DNA from: Sphaerisporangium sp.
GTDB taxonomy: Bacteria; Actinomycetota; Actinomycetes; Streptosporangiales; Streptosporangiaceae
Assembly: GCA_025964675.1 (NCBI GenBank)
Contig: JAOPYI010000269.1
Location: forward strand, 1 to 40,382
Direction of reading: 5' to 3'
Length of the DNA stretch: 40,382 nucleotides
The position numbers and the translations under genes were made by a program. Under the pieces are notes generated by a model. It worked only from the letters and a program-made list of their open reading frames with translations. It did not search any database and was not told where the DNA came from. Position 1 is the first letter of the stretch. Each line of letters starts with the position of its first letter. This document shows positions 13,604 to 22,304 of the stretch, piece after piece.

Positions 13604-15883
13604 GTGACTCTGGGCCACGACGACAACGGCGTGATCCATCCCCCGCCCCCCCGAGGCCGGCGGTTCACGCGGCTCAGGTCCCTCCTGGCGGTGACGGCAG
13701 CGATGGGCCTCGCGCTGATGGCGGCGCCCGGCGCCGACGCGGCGGCCCCGCCCTCGACGGTGGTGAGCGCCAAGACCGCCGCCAGTGCCGTGGCGGCGGC
13801 GCCGCCCACCGGCTGGACCACCGTGGTGAGCAGGAACAGCGGCAAGTGCGTGGACGCCCGCGCCGCCGCCTCGGCCAACGGCACCGCCGTGCAGCAGTAC
13901 GCGTGCAACGGCAGCGGCGCCCAGCTCTGGCAGCTTCAGGCGACCAGCGGCGGCTACTACCGCGTCAACACCAACCTCAACGCCGCCCAGGCCTGGGATG
14001 TCACGAACGTCTCCACCGCCGACAGCGCCCTGATCCAGCTGTGGAACTACACCGGCGGCAACAACCAGCAGTGGCAGCCGGTGGAGGAGACGGGAGGCTC
14101 GTTCCACTTCGTCAACCGCAACAGTGGGAAGTGCCTGGACGTGCCCGCGGCCTCGACCGCCGACAGCGTCCAGCTCCAGCAGTACGCGTGCAACGGAACG
14201 GCGGCACAATCCTTCACCATGGGAACGACGACCCCGCCGCCCGGCGGCGGCCCTGACCTCGGCCCGAACGTCAGCGTCTTCGACCCGTCGATGTCCGCCT
14301 CGGCCATCCAGAGCAAGCTGAACTCGGTGTTCAGCCAGCAGGAGACCAATCAGTTCGGTGCCGGCCGCTTCGCGCTGCTGTTCAAGCCGGGCACCTACAA
14401 CGTCGACGTCAACGTGGGCTTCTACACGCAGGTGCTCGGTCTCGGCCTGTCGCCGGACAACGTCACGATCAACGGCGGCGTGCACGTCGAGGCCGACTGG
14501 TTCCAGGGCAACGCCACCCAGAACTTCTGGCGCGGCGCCGAGAACCTCTCGGTCACCCCTCCCTCGGGCACGGACCGGTGGGCCGTCTCACAGGCCGCGC
14601 CGTACCGCCGCATGCACGTGCGCGGCAACCTCCAGCTCGATGACGGCGGGTGGTCGAGCGGCGGCTTCATCGCCGACTCCAAGATCGACGGGCAGGTTCG
14701 GTCGGGCTCGCAGCAGCAGTGGCTGTCGCGCAACGCCCAGTGGAGCAGCTGGACGGGCTCCAACTGGAACATGGTCTTCGTCGGCGCCGTCAACGCGCCC
14801 TCGAGCAGCTTCCCGAACCCGCCGTACACCACGGTCAACACGACGCCCGTCGTCCGCGAGAAGCCGTTCCTGTACGTCGACCAGGCCGGCGCCTACCAGG
14901 TCTTCGTGCCGGCGCTGCGGACCAACTCCCAGGGCACTACCTGGGCAGGCGGCGCGCCCGCAGGGTCGTCGATCCCGATCGGCCAGTTCTTCATCGCCAA
15001 GCCGGGCAACTCGGCCGCCGAAATCAACGCGGCGCTCACCCAGGGCAAGAACCTGCTGTTCACCCCGGGTGTCTACCACCTCAACGACACGATCAGGGTG
15101 AACCGCGCCGACACCGTGGTGCTCGGCCTCGGCCTGGCCACGCTGATCCCGGACAACGGCGTGACCGCCGTCTCGGTCGCCGACGTCGACGGGGTCAAGG
15201 TCGCCGGGCTGCTCATCGACGCCGGTACGACCAACTCGCCGTTGCTGATGCAGGTCGGGCCGTCCGGCTCCTCGCAGAGCCACGCCGCCAACCCGACCTC
15301 CCTGCACGACGTGTTCTTCCGGATCGGGGGCGCGGGGGTCGGCAAGGCCACGCAGAGCCTGGTGGTCAACAGCTCGAACGTCATCGGCGACCACATGTGG
15401 CTGTGGCGGGCCGACCACGGCAGTGGCGTCGGCTGGAACACCAACACCGCCGCCAACGGCCTGATCGTCAACGGCAACGACGTGACGATGTACGGCCTGT
15501 TCGTCGAGCACTACCAGCAGTACCAGACGATCTGGAACGGCAACGGCGGGCGGACGTACTTCTACCAGAACGAGCTCCCGTACGACCCGCCCAACCAGGC
15601 GGCGTGGATGAACGGCGGAACCCAGGGATACGCGGCGTACAAGGTGGGCAACTCGGTCACCACCCATGAGGCGTGGGGCCTCGGCAGCTACGCGTACTTC
15701 AACGTCAACCCGAGCGTGGTGGAGGCGCACTCCTTCGAGGTGCCGAACACCCCGGGCGTGAGGTTCCACAGCATGGTGACGGTGTCCCTGGGCGGCACCG
15801 GAACGATCAGCCATGTCATCAACAACACCGGAGGCCCGTCCAACTCCTCGACCAACGTCGCCAACCTGGTCAGCTACCCCTAG
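13604..15883 (+). CDS. Secreted GH55-like beta-1,3-glucanase with ricin-type lectin domain
   Basis: The protein has 759 residues. AGGAGG (13593-13598) supports the GTG at 13604. A long signal peptide ends near residue 47 (GADA|AAP). Residues 68-206 are a ricin B / CBM13 lectin with three repeats (VQQYACNGSGAQLW, LIQLWNYTGGNNQQW, LQQYACNGTAAQSF), the last with Phe instead of Trp. After a Pro/Gly linker, residues 218-759 form a double right-handed beta-helix. Its core motifs resemble those I know from GH55 exo-beta-1,3-glucanases: HMWLWRADHG, YGLFVEHYQQYQTIWNG, YFYQNELPYDPP and EAWGLGSYAYF. The family is often mislabelled adenylyl cyclase or coagulation factor protein in actinomycetes. It would release glucose or short oligomers from beta-1,3-glucan next to the GH16 enzyme. 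GH55 is my reading from memory of motifs; the fold is safer than the substrate. Confidence 0.72.
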   Translation: MTLGHDDNGVIHPPPPRGRRFTRLRSLLAVTAAMGLALMAAPGADAAAPPSTVVSAKTAASAVAAAPPTGWTTVVSRNSGKCVDARAAASANGTAVQQYACNGSGAQLWQLQATSGGYYRVNTNLNAAQAWDVTNVSTADSALIQLWNYTGGNNQQWQPVEETGGSFHFVNRNSGKCLDVPAASTADSVQLQQYACNGTAAQSFTMGTTTPPPGGGPDLGPNVSVFDPSMSASAIQSKLNSVFSQQETNQFGAGRFALLFKPGTYNVDVNVGFYTQVLGLGLSPDNVTINGGVHVEADWFQGNATQNFWRGAENLSVTPPSGTDRWAVSQAAPYRRMHVRGNLQLDDGGWSSGGFIADSKIDGQVRSGSQQQWLSRNAQWSSWTGSNWNMVFVGAVNAPSSSFPNPPYTTVNTTPVVREKPFLYVDQAGAYQVFVPALRTNSQGTTWAGGAPAGSSIPIGQFFIAKPGNSAAEINAALTQGKNLLFTPGVYHLNDTIRVNRADTVVLGLGLATLIPDNGVTAVSVADVDGVKVAGLLIDAGTTNSPLLMQVGPSGSSQSHAANPTSLHDVFFRIGGAGVGKATQSLVVNSSNVIGDHMWLWRADHGSGVGWNTNTAANGLIVNGNDVTMYGLFVEHYQQYQTIWNGNGGRTYFYQNELPYDPPNQAAWMNGGTQGYAAYKVGNSVTTHEAWGLGSYAYFNVNPSVVEAHSFEVPNTPGVRFHSMVTVSLGGTGTISHVINNTGGPSNSSTNVANLVSYP

Positions 15884-15916
15884 GAGACCCCCTCGCCCGG
15901 CCGCCTCGGCGGCCGC

Positions 15917-15960
15917 GGCCCCGTACGACGCCCCGGCGGCCCTCCACGGCCGACGGGGCC
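15917..15960 (+). terminator. Probable terminator after the GH55-like gene
   Basis: An 8-bp GC-rich stem (15917-15924 with 15953-15960) around a loop that can fold further, 34 bases after the stop. Between it and the GH16 promoter (15961-16228) I see only the operator at 16170 and a degenerate half-site near 16103. Confidence 0.45.
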
Positions 15961-16169
15961 TCGTCGTTCCCGGACCCCTACAGAAGATCATGAAGAACGC
16001 GCTCCCCGGATCATCTCCGTTTCAGCGCCGTTCTTACGCGACGTGGATTTCAAGATCTTTTAGGTGACTCCGCCAGGGATTGATCTAGGAAAGCCGAGAA
16101 ACCGCTCCCTGGAAAGTTTTTGGGTAACCCCAGCTCAGACGGGCCGATTTCCGTGCATAGGGATCTTCC

Positions 16170-16181
16170 GGGAGCGCTCCC
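16170..16181. promoter_or_regulatory. LacI-family operator upstream of the GH16 promoter
   Basis: Perfect GGGAGCGCTCCC, about 62 bases before the -35. Its position suggests an auxiliary operator that could loop with the ones at 16262 and 16281. Confidence 0.7.
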
Positions 16182-16228
16182 TCAGGCGCACTCCTGGTTG
16201 CCGGATCATGTGCACTGCGTTTCCGGAG

Positions 16229-16272
16229 GGTTAATTAGGGCCTTGACAGGCATTGTCGGGCGAGAGCACTCT
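16229..16272 (+). promoter_or_regulatory. Promoter of the GH16 gene
   Basis: GGTTAATT (16229-16236), TTGACA (16243-16248), an 18-nt spacer and CACTCT (16267-16272). An imperfect operator GAGAGCACTCTC (16262-16273) covers the -10, and a second operator follows eight bases downstream. The minus-strand promoter at 5403-5446 has the same elements at the same spacings. Confidence 0.6.
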
Positions 16273-16280
16273 CTCGTTGA

Positions 16281-16292
16281 GAGAGCGCTCCC
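16281..16292. promoter_or_regulatory. LacI-family operator at the GH16 transcription start
   Basis: GAGAGCGCTCCC, identical to operator 3 at 5566-5577, placed where the RNA would begin. Occupation should block the GH16 promoter. Confidence 0.7.
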
Positions 16293-16337
16293 CGGAGCCC
16301 GCAGCAATGTGCGCACCCCCCACCCCCAGGAGACGCG

Positions 16338-18074
16338 ATGCCGTCGTCCCCAAGTCCTCATCGCTACCGCCTGGCGCTTTTCTTCGCCTTGGCGGTCGCC
16401 CTGATCATGTCCTATCTGACGATCGTGCCCGCGATGGCGGCCGACACCCTGCTGTCCCAAGGCAAGCCGGTGACGGCCTCGTCGGCGGAGAACGTGGCGT
16501 TTCCCGCGTCCTCGGCCGTCGACGGCAACCTCGGCACCCGCTGGTCCAGCGGATTCGCCGACCCGCAGTGGATCCAGGTCGACCTGGGCGCCACCGCGAC
16601 CGTCACCCAGGTGGTGCTGAACTGGGAGACGGCCTACGGCAAGGCCTTTGAGATCCAGACCTCGGCCAACGCCAGTACCTGGACCACGATCTACTCGACC
16701 ACGACCGGCGCCGGGGGCAACCAGACCCTCGCCGTCAACGGATCCGGCCGGTACGTACGCCTGTACGGCACCCAGCGATCCACCCAGTACGGTTACTCGC
16801 TCTGGGAGTTCCAGGTCTTCGGCACCATCGGCACCCCCCCGCCGACCAGCCCCCCGCCCACCGACCCCGGTGGTGACAAGCTCCTGTCGTACAACAAGCC
16901 CGGCGTCGCCTCCACCTCCCAGAGCGACGGCAACTGCTACGAGTGCACGCCCGCCAGGGCTTTCGACCGCGACCCGGCCAGCCGCTGGGCCACCAGCTCC
17001 ACCACCGGCTGGGTCGACCCCGGCTGGATCTACGTGGACCTCGGCGCCACCGCGCAGATCCACAAGGTCATCCTCCAGTGGGACCCCGCCTACGCCAAGG
17101 CCTACCAGATCCAGGTCTCACCGGACGCCACCAACTGGACGTCCATCTACTCGACGACCACCGGCACCGGGTTCAAGCAGACCCTCACCGTGAACGGCAC
17201 CGGGCGCTACGTACGCATGTACGGTACGCAGCGGTCCTCGGCCTACGGCTACTCGCTGTGGGAGTTCCAGGTCTGGGGCACCGGCGGCGCCCCCATCACC
17301 CCGCCCCCGCTGCCGCCCGACCCCCGCAACCCCCCACAGCTGGTGTGGAGCGACGAGTTCAACAGCGCAGCCGGCACCAAACCGGACGGGTCGAAGTGGG
17401 TCGCCGACACCGGCACCGGCCAGAACGGTGAGCTCGAGTACTACACCAACAACAACAACGCCTCGATGGACGGAGCCGGCAACCTCGTGCTGGAGGCCCG
17501 CAACGAGGTGACCGCGGGAACGGCCTGCCCGGGCGGCCCCTGCCAGTACACCTCCGGGCGTATCAACACCGGCAACAAGTTCAGCTTCACCTACGGCCGC
17601 GTCGAGGCCAGGATCAAGGTGCCGAAGGGCAACGGCCTGTGGCCGGCGTTCTGGATGATGGGCGCCGACTTCCTCACCGGGCGGCCCTGGCCGTACAACG
17701 GCGAGGTCGACATCATGGAGATCCTCGGCAAGGACACCAAGACGGCCTACTCGACGATCCACGCGCCGGCCTACAACGGCGGCGGCGGTATCGGCGCGCC
17801 GTACCCCCTGCCCGGCGGTGCCGACTACTCCGACGGCTTCCACGTCTTCGCCGCCAACTGGAACAGCCAGGGCATCGTCTACACCCTCGACGGCCAGACG
17901 GTCTTCACCATCGACAAGGCCCAAGTCGAGGCGACGCGCGGCCCGTGGATCTACGACCACCCCTTCTACCTGATCCTCAACCTCGCCGTGGGCGGTGACT
18001 GGCCCGGTCCGCCGGACGCCTCAACCGGATTCCCGAAGCGGATGCTCGTCGACTACGTACGCGTCTACCAGTAG
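16338..18074 (+). CDS. Secreted endo-beta-1,3-glucanase (GH16) with two discoidin domains
   Basis: The protein has 578 residues. AGGAG (16328-16332) supports the ATG at 16338. The signal peptide ends near residue 34 (AMA|AD). Two discoidin (F5/8 type C, CBM32-like) domains follow at about 37-162 and 178-313, joined by Pro-rich linkers. The GH16 domain occupies about 334-578. The catalytic motif GEVDIMEILG carries the nucleophile and acid/base glutamates in the E-x-D-x-x-E pattern of laminarinases, and GRVEARIKVPKGNGLWPAFW and the C-terminal VDYVRVYQ are typical. It should cut beta-1,3-glucan internally outside the cell, feeding the importer at 5714-8905. Two to three LacI-type operators sit at its promoter, so it probably belongs to the same regulon. 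The discoidin domains resemble those of the dehydrogenase and ThuA proteins. Confidence 0.93.
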   Translation: MPSSPSPHRYRLALFFALAVALIMSYLTIVPAMAADTLLSQGKPVTASSAENVAFPASSAVDGNLGTRWSSGFADPQWIQVDLGATATVTQVVLNWETAYGKAFEIQTSANASTWTTIYSTTTGAGGNQTLAVNGSGRYVRLYGTQRSTQYGYSLWEFQVFGTIGTPPPTSPPPTDPGGDKLLSYNKPGVASTSQSDGNCYECTPARAFDRDPASRWATSSTTGWVDPGWIYVDLGATAQIHKVILQWDPAYAKAYQIQVSPDATNWTSIYSTTTGTGFKQTLTVNGTGRYVRMYGTQRSSAYGYSLWEFQVWGTGGAPITPPPLPPDPRNPPQLVWSDEFNSAAGTKPDGSKWVADTGTGQNGELEYYTNNNNASMDGAGNLVLEARNEVTAGTACPGGPCQYTSGRINTGNKFSFTYGRVEARIKVPKGNGLWPAFWMMGADFLTGRPWPYNGEVDIMEILGKDTKTAYSTIHAPAYNGGGGIGAPYPLPGGADYSDGFHVFAANWNSQGIVYTLDGQTVFTIDKAQVEATRGPWIYDHPFYLILNLAVGGDWPGPPDASTGFPKRMLVDYVRVYQ

Positions 18075-18084
18075 GCGCACGGGC

Positions 18085-18114
18085 CCCGGTACGGCCCCCA
18101 CGGGCCGTACCGGG
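18085..18114 (+). terminator. Terminator of the GH16 gene
   Basis: A perfect 13-bp stem (18085-18097 with 18102-18114) with a 4-nt loop, 10 bases after the stop. Confidence 0.75.
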
Positions 18115-18224
18115 ACCCTTCCAACAAGGAGACTCCCTCCACCCCGTTTCTCCTGGGGGCGAGGAGCGCGGCTCGCCGAATCCGCCGCCTCGCCCCTGGG
18201 GCACCACCAGCGAGAGGACCCGGC

Positions 18225-18836
18225 ATGAGAGCAGCCTTCGCCAGAAGGATTCCGTCCTTCGCGCGCTCGGCCGCCCTCGCCGTGTCCCTGGCCACGGGAT
18301 GCGCCGCCGCCGTGACGGTGCCGCGTCCCTCAGCGGCGCCGGCCGGTCAGGCCGCCGCCCCTTCTCCCGCGGCTTTCACGGCCGCGGGAGACTTCGGCCC
18401 CACCGACGTCGCCTGGGTCGAGCTGATGATCCCGATGGACCAGCTGGCATTGCGCATGCTGGCCCTGGTCCCGGGCAAGAGCTCCGACCCGGACTTGAAG
18501 CGGCTGGCCGCACGGGTCAGCATGGATCACAGGACCGAGCTGGGGAAGCTCCGCCAGCTCCTGCTGCGCTCGGGCGTGCCGGAGACCGACCCCCACCAGG
18601 GACACGACATGCCCGGCATGGTGACCCCCGGCGAGCTCCGCTCCATCGGCCGCACCTCCGGCGCAGCCTTCGACCGTCTCGTCACCGAACACCTCCGCGA
18701 GCACCTGAAGCAGTCGGTCGTGGTGTCCCAGGGCGAGCAACGCTCGGGCACCAACCCGGACACCAAAAGCCTTGCCGCCACCATGGAGAAGACCAGGTCG
18801 TCCCAGCTCACCGACCTGGACCGGCTGGGCGGCTGA
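18225..18836 (+). CDS. DUF305-like lipoprotein lacking the usual histidines
   Basis: The protein has 203 residues. AGAGG (18213-18217) supports the ATG at 18225. Residues 1-26 form a lipoprotein signal with lipobox LATGC, followed by an Ala/Pro-rich tether. Residues 55-200 match the two-repeat helical plan of DUF305: DVAWVELMIPMDQLALRMLA, then HQGHDMPGMVTPGELRSI, and a second repeat with FDRLVTEHLREHLKQSVV. In ordinary DUF305 proteins each repeat has a MIxHH-type His pair thought to bind metal. Here the first is MD, and the second keeps only scattered His. The His/Met-rich loop HQGHDMPGM is retained. A 9-bp hairpin (18156-18164 with 18188-18196) lies in the leader. It stands alone between unrelated genes. 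Family is likely; function unknown and probably altered. Confidence 0.75.
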   Translation: MRAAFARRIPSFARSAALAVSLATGCAAAVTVPRPSAAPAGQAAAPSPAAFTAAGDFGPTDVAWVELMIPMDQLALRMLALVPGKSSDPDLKRLAARVSMDHRTELGKLRQLLLRSGVPETDPHQGHDMPGMVTPGELRSIGRTSGAAFDRLVTEHLREHLKQSVVVSQGEQRSGTNPDTKSLAATMEKTRSSQLTDLDRLGG

Positions 18837-18856
18837 GACCCCGGCGCCCGGCGGGC

Positions 18857-18873
18857 GGGGGTGGTCCACCCCC
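18857..18873. terminator. Small hairpin between convergent genes
   Basis: A 7-bp stem (18857-18863 with 18867-18873) with a 3-nt loop, between the DUF305 gene (stop 18836) and the GH31 gene (stop 18912). Possibly used from both sides. Confidence 0.4.
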
Positions 18874-18911
18874 ACCGTGCCGGCGAACCTGTCGTGTGCG
18901 GGGAGCGGAGG

Positions 18912-21107
18912 TCAGGGCGTGAAGACGGAGGACAGGCCGGGCCAGTGATCGGCCTTGCAGAGGACGGGGGGGCGGTCGATCGGGGCCGGCAGGGTGACCT
19001 CCTGTGATCCGCTCACCGGCGATCCGGTCCACACGTCGACCCACTCGCCGGCGGGTACGTACGCGCGCACGTCGGAGACGCCGGGGTCGACGACGGGCAC
19101 CACCAGCAGGGCGTCGCCGAGCTGGTACTCCAGCGGGTGGCGCCAGATCTCAGGGTCGGCGGGGTGGTCGAAGAACAGGCCGCGCATCAGCGGCGGGCCG
19201 CCCGCCACCGCGACCCGCGCCTGCTCGGCCAGGTAGGGCACGAGCCGCTCCCGCAGGTGCGCGAACTTCCTGAACACCGGAAGGACCCGCTCGTCTCCCG
19301 TGCGAAGGGCTATGTTCCACGGGGTCCGGTCACGGGACGGCGAGCGGTGGTGGTTGAACTCCGAGTGGTACTGCATGATCGGCATGAACGCGGACGTGCC
19401 CGCCGCCCGCAGGTACAGCTCCGCGGAGGGGGTGTCGCCGGAGAACCCCGCCAGGTCCCAGCCCCAGTAGACGATCCCGCAGGCCGACGCGGTGATTCCG
19501 GCGATGACGGACGAGCGGTACGCCTCCCACGTCGAGTCCTCGTCGCCCGCCCAGAAAGCGCCATGCGGCTGCGACCCGGCGAACCCCGCCCGGCTGAACG
19601 TCACCGGCGCCTTGCCACACGAGCGCAGCAGGTCGCCGAACGCGCGCGCGTAGTGCACGGGGAACAACCCGTTGCCGCTCGCGCCCCGGCGGCCGTCGGC
19701 GTAGCGCAGGTCGTGGCCCCACGCGTGCTCGCCGCCGTCCGTCTTGAACCCGTCGACGCCGACCTCCTCGGCCAGGTAGCGCCGCTTGGCCGTCCACCAG
19801 TCGCGTACCTCGGCCGAGCTGAGGTCGGGCATGAGGGCGAGCGGGAACCACCAGCCTCTGTTCCGGTACGGCCGGCCGTCCGCCTCCCGCACCACCAGCC
19901 CCCGCTGGAGGGCCGTGGCGGCGTCGACCGCGGCCTGGCCGAAGGGATGGGGCCGCATCTTCATGAGAGGGATCTGCCAGAGCAGTACCTTGACGTCACG
20001 CGAGTGCAGCTCGTCCACCATGCCCTTCGGGTCCGGCCATGGCCCGTCGGCGGGGAACCGGTAGTCGGCCAGGCGGTGCGGCTCCTCGCCGGGCTCGTAC
20101 TGCGCGCCCCGGAAGGCCGTGAACGTCGACTCGTCGCTCCACGCCTCGATGACCAGCGCTCCCACCGGGATGTCGAGGTCGCGGTGCCGGTCCATCTCGG
20201 CGAGCACCCGGTCCTGGGTGTTCCACTCGTTGCCGCTGGCCCAGAGCCGGAAAACCCACGGCGGCAGCTCGGTGGGCATGCCCACGTCGGCGAGAAAGGC
20301 GCCGAGGACCTTGACTGGCTCGCCGTCGTGGATCCGCAGCGTCAGCTCGGGGCTTTCCAGCTCCGCCTCGACCCGCAGGCGGCCCGGGGTCGACGCGCCG
20401 ACGTCGTACCACGTGCGCGTCGAGGTGGCGACGTGGAGACCCCAGCTGGCCTCCGCGCCGATGACCATGGCGAATGGCATCGGCAGATAGGTGCGGCCGT
20501 GCCTGCCCTGTCCCTTGTACTGCTCGAACACGACCGCGTCCAGCTCGCGCCCGCGCTGGTCTACGGCGTCGTAGCGCTCGCCGAAGCCCACGACGTGCTC
20601 GCCCTCGGCCAGCGCGAGATCGAACCGCACCCGGCGCGTGCCCTCGCCGTCGGCCAGCCACTCGACGCTGCCCGGGACGACGTGGTCGGTGCCCTCGACG
20701 GTCAGCGTGCCGCCGCTGTGGCTCCATGCCGCCGCCGTCACCTCGTACCACCGGGTGGTACGGCCGCCGCCGTCCGTGGTGGCGCGGAAGCGGTAGGCGT
20801 AGCGGTGCCCCGCCCGGAGGGGCGGGGTGTGCGTCGCCCACGAGCCCGGCCCCCGGGCTGCTCGCGCCTGGGCGGCCGCGAGGTGACCGCCACCGGCGTC
20901 GGCGCCGTCGCCGGCCCGCACGGGAGCCAGGTTCAGCACGGCCGGCGGGCCGCCGTCGACGGTCCATTCGCACACCACCGACCGCACCGAAGGAGCCGCC
21001 CTGACCCGCAGCTCCACGGAGTCCCCGTCGACCGGACACGCCGGGACCCGCTGGTCCTCCGTCTTGGCGTAGGGGTGTCCCGACCCCGTGGGCCGATGCC
21101 GGATCAT
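18912..21107 (-). CDS. Intracellular GH31 alpha-glycosidase
   Basis: The protein has 731 residues and no signal peptide. The true start is ATG 21107, in an ATGA overlap with the GH15-like gene; the frame stays open further up to 22160, but that part lies inside the neighbour. An N-terminal Ig-like sandwich (to about residue 120) is followed by the GH31 beta-sandwich and barrel. Landmarks are GFGERYDAVDQRG, the nucleophile aspartate in GVDGFKTDGGEHAWG, and the acid/base aspartate in AFWAGDEDSTWEAYRSSV, followed by GIVYWGWDLAGFSG. The enzyme should cut alpha-linked gluco-oligosaccharides in the cytoplasm after import by the products of 22305-25318. I recall a GH31/GH15 pair from Kribbella flavida that degrades a cyclic alpha-1,3/alpha-1,6 tetrasaccharide via isomaltose; this pair may be alike. 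Family firm, linkage not. Confidence 0.9.
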   Translation of the reverse strand: MIRHRPTGSGHPYAKTEDQRVPACPVDGDSVELRVRAAPSVRSVVCEWTVDGGPPAVLNLAPVRAGDGADAGGGHLAAAQARAARGPGSWATHTPPLRAGHRYAYRFRATTDGGGRTTRWYEVTAAAWSHSGGTLTVEGTDHVVPGSVEWLADGEGTRRVRFDLALAEGEHVVGFGERYDAVDQRGRELDAVVFEQYKGQGRHGRTYLPMPFAMVIGAEASWGLHVATSTRTWYDVGASTPGRLRVEAELESPELTLRIHDGEPVKVLGAFLADVGMPTELPPWVFRLWASGNEWNTQDRVLAEMDRHRDLDIPVGALVIEAWSDESTFTAFRGAQYEPGEEPHRLADYRFPADGPWPDPKGMVDELHSRDVKVLLWQIPLMKMRPHPFGQAAVDAATALQRGLVVREADGRPYRNRGWWFPLALMPDLSSAEVRDWWTAKRRYLAEEVGVDGFKTDGGEHAWGHDLRYADGRRGASGNGLFPVHYARAFGDLLRSCGKAPVTFSRAGFAGSQPHGAFWAGDEDSTWEAYRSSVIAGITASACGIVYWGWDLAGFSGDTPSAELYLRAAGTSAFMPIMQYHSEFNHHRSPSRDRTPWNIALRTGDERVLPVFRKFAHLRERLVPYLAEQARVAVAGGPPLMRGLFFDHPADPEIWRHPLEYQLGDALLVVPVVDPGVSDVRAYVPAGEWVDVWTGSPVSGSQEVTLPAPIDRPPVLCKADHWPGLSSVFTP

Positions 21108-22264
21108 GGCTTGACTCCCAACTCGTCGGCGAGCATCAGGTACATCCCGTGCGACCAGAGCAGCGGGGTGGCGACCGGGCCCCAGCGCTCGACCCACTCC
21201 TCCCGCCGCTCCGGGGCGAGCAGGAGGGTGGAGACCTGCTCGGGCAGCTCCCCTTGGGCGTTCGCCTGCCCGGCCATCCATTCGAGGTAGCGCCCGGCCT
21301 CTCCGGTGCGGCCCGCGCGCGCGTGGTTCAGGCCGAGGAAGCCGGAGAGCAGGACCCAGCGGCCGCCGCCGTAGAAGGTGTCGGCGAGATAGCGGTGGAC
21401 CCCGCCTTCGCGGGCGAGCCGGCGCTCGACCTCGGCGACCGTGGCCGCCGCCACCGGGTGGCCAGGCGGGTACAGCCCGAACGGGTGGACGCAGGCGAGC
21501 AGGCTCGCGTCCACCGCCTCCGTGCCGAGCCACTTCGTCAGGTGGCGCTGCCTGGTGTCCTTGGCTGGTGCGATTCCGGGGCCCTCGACCGGCGCGATGC
21601 CTTCGGCCTCGACCAGCGCGCCGATGCCCTGGACCGCCTCGGCGGCGGCCTCGGCCGAGGAGCTGTCGAGCACCCCGAGGGAGATCGCGGCGCGCAGACC
21701 CGCGTGGATCGCGCCGAGCGTCGACACGTGCCGCTGCTCGACGTGCTCCTCCCACCAGTCGTAGCACGGCCGGTCCCAGAAGGCGGTGAGGTAGCGCGTC
21801 GCGACCCGCACCGCCTGCTCCGCGCCGGGGACGTCGGCGCCGTGCCGCGCGACGTGCTCGGCGAGCGCCCACATCCAGGCGCCGTAACCGTCGAGCTGGT
21901 GGTCCCACCAGTCGTCCGTGCCGTCCTGGCCGTCCAAGGTGAAGCGGGTCGGGAGCATCTCGGCCGGGCTCACCGCCTCGCCGCGCGCCGCCCGCCCGGC
22001 GAGCGAGGCGACCTGCCCCGCCCGGGCGCCGACCACCCGGGCACTCCAGGCGTGGAACGCGGTCGGCCCGTCGGCCTGGCCGTTGCGGCTCATCCCTTCG
22101 GCGATGAAGGCGCCGTCGCGCAGCCATGAGTAGCCGCTGTAGGCGGAGAAGGCGGGACACGCCGGGTAGGCCCCCGAGGGCGACTGATGCGTGTTGATCA
22201 CATCGATACTGCGCGAGACGAGCTGGGACAGCCCGGCTCGGGTCAGGTCGCGTCCTACACTCAC
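21104..22264 (-). CDS. GH15-like glucohydrolase
   Basis: The protein has 386 residues, no signal peptide, GTG start at 22264 with GGAGA ten bases upstream. It has the (alpha/alpha)6 barrel motifs of GH15: AYPACPAFSAYSGYSWLRDG, then GAFIAEGMSR, and WWDHQLDGYGAWMWALAEHV. The C-terminal part has GGGRWVLLSGFLGLNHARAG and ends with ATPLLWSHGMYLML. It is shorter than ordinary glucoamylases because the N-terminal beta-sandwich is missing. The place of the catalytic glutamates is not certain to me. It is coupled to the GH31 gene by ATGA, so the two are probably needed in similar amounts. Release of glucose from isomaltose or a related alpha-1,6 disaccharide is my inference from the GH31/GH15 precedent in Kribbella. 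Confidence 0.82.
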   Translation of the reverse strand: MSVGRDLTRAGLSQLVSRSIDVINTHQSPSGAYPACPAFSAYSGYSWLRDGAFIAEGMSRNGQADGPTAFHAWSARVVGARAGQVASLAGRAARGEAVSPAEMLPTRFTLDGQDGTDDWWDHQLDGYGAWMWALAEHVARHGADVPGAEQAVRVATRYLTAFWDRPCYDWWEEHVEQRHVSTLGAIHAGLRAAISLGVLDSSSAEAAAEAVQGIGALVEAEGIAPVEGPGIAPAKDTRQRHLTKWLGTEAVDASLLACVHPFGLYPPGHPVAAATVAEVERRLAREGGVHRYLADTFYGGGRWVLLSGFLGLNHARAGRTGEAGRYLEWMAGQANAQGELPEQVSTLLLAPERREEWVERWGPVATPLLWSHGMYLMLADELGVKP

Positions 22265-22304
22265 TGGGTCAGATCTCCTGCTTGGTAGGTGTTGGGGCGG
22301 GCGC

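Noticed and set aside
16096-16110. Further GAGAAACCGCTCCCT half-site upstream of the GH16 gene
   Set aside because: Only one half matches and the spacing is two bases too long.
21108-22160. N-terminal extension of the GH31 frame
   Set aside because: It lies entirely within the GH15-like gene and is Arg-rich nonsense; the ATGA overlap at 21107 marks the true start.
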